From Actinomycetota bacterium (lineage in GTDB: Bacteria > Margulisbacteria > Marinamargulisbacteria > SXXA01), in the NCBI GenBank assembly GCA_005791325.1, contig SXXA01000038.1, forward strand, positions 1 to 5,314: a stretch of DNA of 5,314 nucleotides, read 5' to 3'. Below the pieces are notes generated by a model. That model was not told where the DNA came from and did no database searches. It saw nothing but the letters and a program-made list of their open reading frames with translations. Each line of letters starts with the position of its first letter. Within the stretch, counting starts at the first letter, position 1. Below are positions 1-5,314 of this stretch, in pieces. Both the position numbers and the translations under genes were made by a program.

Positions 1-51
1 AGCTGACTCTTAATCAGTAGGCCCCGTGTTCGAGTCACGGACGACGCACCA
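1..51 (+). tRNA. tRNA-Lys (anticodon CTT), 5' part cut off by window edge
   Basis: This is the 3' two-thirds of a tRNA. The anticodon stem is bases 2-6 paired with 14-18 (one G-U pair). It closes a 7-base loop with C32, U33, anticodon CTT at 9-11, then AA. The CTT anticodon reads the lysine codon AAG. A 5-base variable region (19-23) leads to a perfect 5-bp T stem, CCGTG (24-28) with CACGG (36-40), around the loop TTCGAGT. The 3' acceptor strand ACGACGC (41-47), discriminator A48 and an encoded CCA (49-51) finish it. The D arm and 5' acceptor strand lie left of the window. The matching 5' strand should read close to GCGTCGT, which can be tested in the flanking sequence. Confidence 0.95.
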
Positions 52-66
52 ATTCTAAACTATAAT
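38..66 (+). promoter_or_regulatory. Candidate sigma-70-type promoter for ispF and the methyltransferase gene
   Basis: A perfect -10 hexamer TATAAT lies at 61-66 in the AT-rich gap between the tRNA and ispF. Seventeen bases upstream, at 38-43, CGGACG matches the -35 consensus TTGACA only at its central GAC, and it falls inside the 3' end of the tRNA. Initiation would be expected around 72-75, giving a leader of roughly 35-40 nt before the ispF ATG. The -10 is convincing by eye and the -35 is weak. Read-through from the tRNA transcript is the alternative source of ispF mRNA, because no terminator is visible between them. Confidence 0.45.
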
Positions 67-110
67 GGATGTTTTAATGTTAATATCATACTCGATTCTA
101 CCCCATCACG

Positions 111-596
111 ATGAACCCCCCGTTTAGAATTGGTATCGGGTTTGATACCCATCCCCTCGTTCCAAATCGTCCCCTGATACTTGGTGGTGTTTCCATCCCC
201 TACCACATGGGATTGTTGGGCCATAGCGATGCAGATGTTTTAACCCATGTGATGATTGATGCTATTATTGGTGCAATGAATTGGGGATCCATCGGTTTGA
301 TGTTTCCAAATACGGATAACCAATGGAAAGATAGCCGAAGTGTCGACCTACTAGCGTTGGTCATCAAACGCTTATTGACGACCCCCTATCGTGTATCCAA
401 TGTGGATGCAACCATTGTGGCACAATCCCCCAAACTAATGCCCTTTCGCAACGAAATGGGGCACGAATTGGCGACCATCCTGCAGGTTAATTCCCAATTG
501 GTATCGATTAAGGCCACTACCAGCGAGGGGTTAGGTCCAGAGGGGCGGGGAGAGGGAATATCCGCCCATGCGGTGGTTTTATTGGCCCACCAATGA
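111..596 (+). CDS. ispF: 2-C-methyl-D-erythritol 2,4-cyclodiphosphate synthase (IspF)
   Basis: IspF catalyses the fifth step of the cytosolic MEP pathway, cyclising CDP-methylerythritol 2-phosphate to MEcPP with release of CMP, usually as a metal-dependent homotrimer. The 161-aa length matches the family (E. coli 159). Visible motifs are the N-terminal GIGFDTH with metal ligands D12 and H14, LGGVSIP (24-30), GHSDADVLTH (37-46) carrying the third ligand H46, NVDATIVAQSPK (97-108), KATTSEGLG (134-142) and GRGEGI (145-150). Two normally acidic positions differ: S60 in GSIG replaces E. coli D56, and N67 in FPNTD replaces D63. The ATG at 111 is the first usable start after an in-frame TAA at 81-83. 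It has no clear Shine-Dalgarno sequence. The TGA stop overlaps the next gene's ATG by four bases. Identity is secure; full activity is less so. Confidence 0.95.
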   Translation: MNPPFRIGIGFDTHPLVPNRPLILGGVSIPYHMGLLGHSDADVLTHVMIDAIIGAMNWGSIGLMFPNTDNQWKDSRSVDLLALVIKRLLTTPYRVSNVDATIVAQSPKLMPFRNEMGHELATILQVNSQLVSIKATTSEGLGPEGRGEGISAHAVVLLAHQ

Positions 597-1351
597 TTAA
601 AAGTCGCTCAAACCCCCTCATCAAATGGGTGGTGCGCTTGCAACAAGACCCCTCATTTCGAAAGAAGGAGGACGTACTGATTATTGAAGGGAGGCGAGCC
701 ATGATGGACTTAATCAGTCGCAACCCATCGTCTATTCGGGTGGGATTGGTAGCCAGTCCTCATGATATTCCTCCCCTCGATTCAATACAGCCGGTATCGG
801 ACGCCGTTCTTCACTATGTATCGACATTGGCTCATTCTGATGGTTACTTGGCGGTGGTCAATCGACCCAAATGGGTTTGGCAAATTCAACCAAACTCTCG
901 AATGCTGTGGTTGGATGGGATTCAGTCCCCTCGCAATGTGGGGGCCATTATTCGAACGGCCATTGCATTTGGATGGACAGGGGTTGTTATGGGAAATGGG
1001 TCCTGTGATCCCTATCATTCCGAAAGTCTGCGAGCCATGGTGGGCTATTTTGATCAGATTCCTATATTTGACAATGACAACCAGTGTTTTACTAGATTGT
1101 GTCAGGCCCATGCAATGTGGGTGGCACTCGACGGTAATGCCAACCAATCCATTACCACATTCAGCCCACCGCCTCAACCAGTTGTCATGGTATTGGGTAA
1201 CGAGGGAAATGGAATATCAGATCGATGGCAATCACTGATTCCGCCCAATCAACGCTATCATATTCCGATTCAAACCATTGATTCTTTAAATGTAGCCGTT
1301 GCCACTGGTATTGCGTGTTATCATATTCAACAACGACTCATTCCCGCTTGA
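593..1351 (+). CDS. SpoU/TrmH-family 2'-O-ribose RNA methyltransferase
   Basis: This protein should transfer a methyl group from S-adenosylmethionine to a ribose 2'-OH in rRNA or tRNA. The N-terminal ~95 residues resemble a SpoU substrate-binding domain: NPLIKWVVRL near the start, then LIIEGRRAMMDL at 29-40. The C-terminal SPOUT (knotted) domain shows all three signatures. Motif 1 is LDGIQSPRNVGAIIRTA (107-123, with N115 and R121). Motif 2 is VLGNEGNGIS (200-209). Motif 3 is IPI followed by DSLNVAVATGI (230-240), where D replaces the commoner Glu. The 252-aa length fits the RlmB/YsgA-like group. The substrate cannot be read from sequence, so no symbol is given. The ATG sits in an ATGA overlap with the ispF stop, implying translational coupling. 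No separate Shine-Dalgarno is evident. It ends 15 nt from the convergent ligA stop. Confidence 0.92.
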   Translation: MIKSRSNPLIKWVVRLQQDPSFRKKEDVLIIEGRRAMMDLISRNPSSIRVGLVASPHDIPPLDSIQPVSDAVLHYVSTLAHSDGYLAVVNRPKWVWQIQPNSRMLWLDGIQSPRNVGAIIRTAIAFGWTGVVMGNGSCDPYHSESLRAMVGYFDQIPIFDNDNQCFTRLCQAHAMWVALDGNANQSITTFSPPPQPVVMVLGNEGNGISDRWQSLIPPNQRYHIPIQTIDSLNVAVATGIACYHIQQRLIPA

Positions 1352-1366
1352 TGTTAAAGTGGGTGA

Positions 1367-3334
1367 TCAGCATTCATCCTGATGTGGTGTCATTGACATA
1401 AACGCTTCCCAATCCCTGCCTGTAAGAAGTTGAATGGGATGCCCTTTTTGAATCATGGCTTCTGCCTTTTTGATTTTAGATCCAGGGTTGTCTCCCACAA
1501 TTAAATGAGTCACCGCTTGAGTTAAAGAGCTGGCGACCATCCCCCCTTTTGCTTTAATAAGTGTTTCAAGTTGATTTCTTGAAATCGACAGGGTGCCGGT
1601 AATCAGGGCCACTACGCCCGATAATGGGCCTTCCACACGTGGCAGGGGTGCCGGCGAAACCCCCCGCTCAAATAAGGTCTCCAATACCTGTTGATGATCG
1701 GCGTTGTTAAACCATCCAGCAATGAGGTGTCCTGTTTTTTCCCCAATATCTGGAATAGATGCCCATGCTTCGGCACTGGTTTCACGAATGGTAGCCATCG
1801 AACCAACGGAGGCGACTACCCCCGCCAATTGTTTCCCCACTTGCGGTATGCCCAATGCAAAAATAAACCGGTCTAACCGTTGTGTTTTACTCGTCTCAAT
1901 GGCTTGGATTAATTGTGTGGCAGACTTTTCGGCATACCCGTCTAATGATCGAATATCATCGAGGGTTAATTGGTATAAATCGGCGATGGATGCCACCAAT
2001 CCACGTTGAATTAATTGATCAATGGATGCCTCCCCCAATCCATCAATGGACATGGCATCACGGCTAACAAAATGCTTGATTTTACCTCGCAACTGACCTT
2101 GACAACCCCCGTTTAAACAACGGTATGCCACTTCGCCTTCGACACCATGTAACGGCATGTGACAGGCTGGACACTGGGTTGGTATCATGATTGGAATCCG
2201 ATGATGACCGGGATGAGCTACCCCTACAATTTCAGGTATGACATCCCCCGCACGTTGCACCCATACGGCATCCCCCACTTGAATACCCAGTCGATGAATA
2301 TGATCCCAATTGTGCAAAGTGGCCCGACGAATAACAACCCCTTTCACCAGTACGGGCAACACATGCGCCACCGGTGTCACGATCCCTGTGCGGCCCACTT
2401 GTAAGGTTACCGATTCTAGGGTTGTCATGGCCTGTTCAGTTTGAAATTTGTAGGCAACGGCCCAGCGAGGTGCACGGGATGTGTGCCCCAACTCGGCTTG
2501 TAATGACACTCGATTAACTTTAATGACAATGCCATCACTTTCAAAATCCCAATTTGGGGCCTCATTCATCATAGCAATAGCGGCATCATGTAAGGTGGCT
2601 GAATCCCCAGTTAGGGGGATGGTATGGGGGGTGTCAAATCCCATTTCACGCAACCAACCAATCAGCTCAATATGAGACTTACAATCGGGGTGGTTACTCC
2701 AATATCCCATAAAACTGAGCTCGCGACTTGCGGTGATACGGGGGTCCAATTGACGAAGGGAGCCGGATGCCATATTGCGAGGATTGGCATAGTCCCCTTT
2801 TAATCGGGCAAAGACACTTTTTTTTATATATACTTCCCCACGAACTTCAACGGTTAGGGGTTGTGGCAAGCGGGACGGAAGATTGCGAATGGTACGGCAA
2901 TTGCTTGTAACGACCTCCCCCGTTTGACCATCGCCACGGGTGGCCCCGGTAACCAACTCGCCTTCGCTATAATAAAGTGCCACCGCCAATCCATCAATTT
3001 TAGGCTCCAATGCCCAGTCGATCGCAGCAGGGGTTTCTTTTTGAATTCGTTGTACAAATTGAGTTAATTCAGAAAATGACATGGCATTGTTTAATGAGAA
3101 AAGACGAGTGGGATGATGAAAAGAAGAAAATGAATCGGCCGGAGGGGCCCCCACTTGTTTGGTCGGAGAGTCGGGATGAGCCAATAAAGGAAAGGCTGAT
3201 TCAAAGGCGACTAATTCTCGTACCCCCGCATCAAATTCAGCGTCGGTTATGGGGGCGGTTTGGGTTTGATAATACCGATTATTGGCCTCAATAAGACGAT
3301 CAACCAGGCTTAAATAAGCGTCATGGGATAACAC
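1367..3334 (-). CDS. ligA: NAD+-dependent DNA ligase LigA
   Basis: LigA seals 3'-OH/5'-phosphate nicks in replication and repair using NAD+. From the GTG at 3334 it has 655 aa (E. coli 671). Domain Ia has RYY (20-22) and DAEFD (31-35). The adenylation domain has EPKIDG with lysine K112 (E. coli K115), RGDG (133-136), VRGEVY with E167, NPRN with R186, DGIVIK (267-272) and K296 in AYKF. An OB fold carries RRATLHN and RAGDVIP. The zinc finger uses C388, C391, C406 and C411. Helix-hairpin-helix repeats span about 425-545 and a BRCT domain about 568-650. An in-frame GTG at 3379 would add 15 residues lying inside ftsA. I prefer 3334 because TAGTG overlaps the ftsA stop by one base and the motif spacing then matches E. 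coli. F34 stands where E. coli has the NAD+-site Y35. Confidence 0.96.
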   Translation of the reverse strand: MLSHDAYLSLVDRLIEANNRYYQTQTAPITDAEFDAGVRELVAFESAFPLLAHPDSPTKQVGAPPADSFSSFHHPTRLFSLNNAMSFSELTQFVQRIQKETPAAIDWALEPKIDGLAVALYYSEGELVTGATRGDGQTGEVVTSNCRTIRNLPSRLPQPLTVEVRGEVYIKKSVFARLKGDYANPRNMASGSLRQLDPRITASRELSFMGYWSNHPDCKSHIELIGWLREMGFDTPHTIPLTGDSATLHDAAIAMMNEAPNWDFESDGIVIKVNRVSLQAELGHTSRAPRWAVAYKFQTEQAMTTLESVTLQVGRTGIVTPVAHVLPVLVKGVVIRRATLHNWDHIHRLGIQVGDAVWVQRAGDVIPEIVGVAHPGHHRIPIMIPTQCPACHMPLHGVEGEVAYRCLNGGCQGQLRGKIKHFVSRDAMSIDGLGEASIDQLIQRGLVASIADLYQLTLDDIRSLDGYAEKSATQLIQAIETSKTQRLDRFIFALGIPQVGKQLAGVVASVGSMATIRETSAEAWASIPDIGEKTGHLIAGWFNNADHQQVLETLFERGVSPAPLPRVEGPLSGVVALITGTLSISRNQLETLIKAKGGMVASSLTQAVTHLIVGDNPGSKIKKAEAMIQKGHPIQLLTGRDWEAFMSMTPHQDEC

Positions 3335-4530
3335 TAAAACCAATCCCGTTGAATCATACGACGAATGCGGGTCATCCACCCATCCGATGCTGGGGCTTCA
3401 ATCACACCAGTTTGAATGCCCAATTGAATTAATCCCAATGCGGTTGGGTACCCCCATAAAGAGGGATCGATCGGACCATTCGGATGGGGGCCAATCCGAA
3501 CAGGGTGACCCAACACACGTTCGGCCGTTTGTGCGATGCCCCTCATGGCGCTGGTACCCCCCATGATCACAATGGAATAGGGGAAGTCTGGGCCAATCCC
3601 CGCTTTTTTCGATAACAATTGAAATAGTTCAATAACACGAGCCTCAATAATGCGTGCCAGATACAGGCGTTTGACATCAACCCTCCCTCGATCGACGGTG
3701 GTCATGACATGGGTTTCATTGGGTTCCAATTCATCTGGATTCGAGCAGCCAAACATGACTTTTAATCGTTCGGCTTCGGCATCATCGATCGACAAACAAG
3801 TCATTAAATCTTGTGTGATTCGATTACCCGCAATCGGAATACAGTGGGATGATATCATGGCACCATTTTTAAATAAGGTTACGCTAGAAAAACCAGCCCC
3901 AATTTCAATTACCAACGCACCCTGACGGCGTTCTTGATCCGACAAACAAAAGTGACTTAACCCCATCGGGCCATAAATCAGTCCTTTAACTTCTAATCCC
4001 AATGTGCCAGTCACATCCAGTAGGGAACTGGCTTGCTTTGCCTTCATTAACACCGCAAAGGTACTCACTTCCAGTGGGCCTTGTGCCAACCCATCGGGCG
4101 AGGCTACTTGCTGACCATTTACTTTATATTCAACGGGTATAACATGCTGAATGACTTGCTCATGGGTCATAATAGCTGCTTTAGACTTTTGAATACAGGT
4201 AATTCGATCCTCGGCTGTAATGATGCTTTTTTTGGGCATCATCAGACCGTAGCTAATGCCAAATTGGGTTTGGGCTGGTGGAATACTGATTAACAATTGG
4301 CTGGGGCGAATACCCGAATCTCGTTCAGCCCGCTTGATGGCCCGATCCAACGCGGCGCACAGGGCTTTAGGTACGGTGATTTCACCATTTTCAAGACCTT
4401 GGGTTACCCCACTTCCAATTCCCATTACTTTAAAGTTTTGCGAATGATCCAGTTCCGCAATGACGGCGTGAATGTGGGTGGATCCCACATCTACCGATAA
4501 TAAATACCGTGAATTAGACATTCGAGACAT
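3334..4530 (-). CDS. ftsA: Cell division protein FtsA, actin-like divisome membrane anchor
   Basis: FtsA is an actin-fold ATPase that tethers FtsZ filaments to the cytoplasmic membrane and recruits later divisome proteins. At 398 aa it is slightly shorter than E. coli FtsA (420). Visible are the phosphate-1 loop LSVDVGSTHIHAVIAE (11-26), the FtsA-specific 1C subdomain about 77-165 with VIQHVIPVEYKVNG (126-139), a divergent phosphate-2 loop IEIGAGFSSV (208-217), IPIAGNRITQDL (231-242), AEAERLKVMFG (251-261) and the adenosine motif VIMGGTSAMRGI (321-332). The C-terminus, GWMTRIRRMIQRDWF, looks like the usual amphipathic membrane-targeting helix. The ATG at 4530 overlaps ftsQ by 17 bases, with GGTG just upstream as a weak Shine-Dalgarno; ATG at 4521 (M4) is an alternative. 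It is followed by ligA, not ftsZ. Confidence 0.94.
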   Translation of the reverse strand: MSRMSNSRYLLSVDVGSTHIHAVIAELDHSQNFKVMGIGSGVTQGLENGEITVPKALCAALDRAIKRAERDSGIRPSQLLISIPPAQTQFGISYGLMMPKKSIITAEDRITCIQKSKAAIMTHEQVIQHVIPVEYKVNGQQVASPDGLAQGPLEVSTFAVLMKAKQASSLLDVTGTLGLEVKGLIYGPMGLSHFCLSDQERRQGALVIEIGAGFSSVTLFKNGAMISSHCIPIAGNRITQDLMTCLSIDDAEAERLKVMFGCSNPDELEPNETHVMTTVDRGRVDVKRLYLARIIEARVIELFQLLSKKAGIGPDFPYSIVIMGGTSAMRGIAQTAERVLGHPVRIGPHPNGPIDPSLWGYPTALGLIQLGIQTGVIEAPASDGWMTRIRRMIQRDWF

Positions 4531-5278
4531 ACTTCACCACAATCCGGTTTGAACGACGTAAGTCTACATATTCAATCTGATTGGGGGTGGGTAATTCAGA
4601 ATAATAATCAAAATAGGTCTTCATATGGGATATTTTAGCCCGCAACAAGTCTGGTGTTCCAATGTAAATAGGAACCGTATCATCTTTTATTAACAAAATT
4701 TCTTTATAAGTGACCCCCGTTGCACCCACAATTAACCCATTCAGTTCAATTTGAAATGAATCATTCGGAAAAAAGTGGCGGATGGTGGTTGAGATATGGG
4801 TTAGGGTTTGGAGTAGGTAAGGGTTAAGCCGTTGTTGGTCTCGAAAGATACTGCTTTGAATACCCCGTACCCAAATCACGCTGGAATCTTGGGGGATGAC
4901 CTCACCCGTGGTTAAAATGGAGCCATCTTTTGAAATGACCATGGTTTGATCGGTATCGGTTAGGCCTAGCCACGGTTTTTTTTCGTGAATGGTGATCGTG
5001 AGTCCATTCGGCCAACGAAAGTTACTTTCCACCTTGCTGATTTTATCAATGGATTTGGTAATACGCCGATTGGCCAAGCCAAATGCCGAAATCATGAAAG
5101 CATTACGATGGCTCAACGGACGAAGAACCGACTCAACCTCGCTTGACATGGTGTAGGTAAGACCCACTATCTCAATTTTTTTGAGACCCAAAGCCCAACG
5201 ATAGAAAGCCATTCCGGCCAGTGTCGGAAGGCCCATGACGATGCCAAGTGCAAGCCCCAATTTTAACCATTTTTTCAT
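4514..5278 (-). CDS. ftsQ: Cell division protein FtsQ/DivIB
   Basis: FtsQ/DivIB is a bitopic inner-membrane divisome protein that links early cytoplasmic components to FtsB/FtsL and the septal synthase. The 254-aa protein begins with a short Lys-rich cytoplasmic tail (MKKWLK). One hydrophobic segment follows at about residues 7-28, with no signal-peptidase site evident. Next is a POTRA-like domain at about 33-103, starting KKIEIVGLTYTMSSEV and ending near ITIHEKKPWLGL. The extracytoplasmic beta domain then runs from about 108 and ends with YVDLRRSNRIVVKY (237-250), the typical closing strand of the family. Sequence is loosely conserved, as usual for FtsQ, so topology plus position before ftsA carries much of the call. 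The ATG at 5278 is preceded by TATCCCC and has no Shine-Dalgarno. The stop lies inside ftsA. Confidence 0.88.
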   Translation of the reverse strand: MKKWLKLGLALGIVMGLPTLAGMAFYRWALGLKKIEIVGLTYTMSSEVESVLRPLSHRNAFMISAFGLANRRITKSIDKISKVESNFRWPNGLTITIHEKKPWLGLTDTDQTMVISKDGSILTTGEVIPQDSSVIWVRGIQSSIFRDQQRLNPYLLQTLTHISTTIRHFFPNDSFQIELNGLIVGATGVTYKEILLIKDDTVPIYIGTPDLLRAKISHMKTYFDYYSELPTPNQIEYVDLRRSNRIVVKYVSNV

Positions 5279-5287
5279 GGGGATAGT

Positions 5288-5314
5288 TTAACAATAACCC
5301 AGCATCTGCTCAAT
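5288..5314 (-). CDS. Possible 3' end of the gene upstream of ftsQ (partial)
   Basis: The last 27 bases, read on the reverse strand, are open and would encode the C-terminal residues IEQMLGYC followed by TAA, nine bases before the ftsQ ATG. A second frame is open too: it reads SRCWVIVKLSP and stops at a TGA (5275-5277) inside the ftsQ start as an ATGA overlap. Either could be the tail of an upstream cell-wall or division gene such as ddl or murB, which often precede ftsQ. That identity is drawn only from typical gene order and not from these few residues. Confidence 0.3.
   Translation of the reverse strand: MEQMLGYC

Noticed and set aside
1..51. tRNA 3' end as an integrase attachment site
   Set aside because: No integrase, no direct repeat of the tRNA 3' end and no mobile-element genes are in the window; ordinary housekeeping genes follow.
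543..591. GC-rich inverted repeats GGGCGG/CCGCCC (543-567) and GGTGG/CCACC (572-591) just before the methyltransferase start, as a translation-control structure
   Set aside because: Stems are short with loops of 13 and 10 bases, and the sequence is explained by the conserved GRGEG codons and C-rich codon use. Coupling by the ATGA overlap is enough.
762..1238. Long forward open frame of 158 codons inside the methyltransferase gene, and a 131-codon reverse frame at 782-1177
   Set aside because: Both lie within a gene with all three SpoU motifs, show no recognisable motifs and have compositions typical of out-of-frame reading (rich in Trp, Met, His and Arg).
593..1351. Naming the methyltransferase rlmB or trmH
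   Set aside because: The SPOUT motifs are shared by several subfamilies with different RNA targets, and nothing visible here fixes the substrate.
1343..1363. Hairpin CCCGCTT/AAGTGGG as an intrinsic terminator
   Set aside because: The stem is only 7 bp with a G-U pair, it includes the methyltransferase stop codon, and no T run follows on either strand.
3010..3294. Forward open frame of 94 codons antisense to ligA
   Set aside because: It is antisense to the conserved LigA N-terminal domain and the translation has no domain features; it is a shadow frame.

Overview
The window is a densely packed piece of bacterial chromosome made of housekeeping genes. It starts inside a tRNA-Lys (anticodon CTT, CCA encoded). 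A two-gene forward unit follows: ispF (non-mevalonate isoprenoid synthesis) and a SpoU/TrmH-family 2'-O-ribose RNA methyltransferase, joined by a 4-nt ATGA overlap. The rest is a reverse-strand unit transcribed ftsQ -> ftsA -> ligA: the divisome protein FtsQ/DivIB, the actin-like divisome protein FtsA, and NAD+-dependent DNA ligase. The two units converge with 15 nt between their stop codons. No stretch over 300 bases lacks a gene, and no mobile element, CRISPR array or signature of recent transfer was seen.

Organism: a bacterium using the standard code, since TGA terminates ispF, the methyltransferase and ligA while Trp is TGG. It has the MEP pathway, an FtsA/FtsQ division apparatus and a tetracysteine, BRCT-containing LigA. 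Base composition is moderate, with frequent short runs of C or G on both strands. I cannot assign a phylum from this window. Three features describe the lineage: ftsA is followed by ligA rather than ftsZ, most starts lack a recognisable Shine-Dalgarno sequence, and several conserved residues are replaced (IspF, FtsA, LigA). A divergent or fast-evolving lineage would fit, but that is inference.

How the genes fit together: FtsQ and FtsA act at the division septum. LigA seals nicks in DNA replication and repair, and its likely GTG start overlaps the ftsA stop by one base (TAGTG), which suggests translational coupling. IspF supplies isoprenoid precursors, needed among other things for the undecaprenyl carrier of peptidoglycan synthesis. 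The methyltransferase modifies an unidentified rRNA or tRNA site. A perfect TATAAT between the tRNA and ispF is the best promoter candidate. The reverse-strand unit appears to continue from an upstream gene off the right edge.

I found no convincing new biological system. The points most worth checking are the ftsQ-ftsA-ligA order without ftsZ and the altered active-site or nucleotide-site residues in IspF and FtsA.
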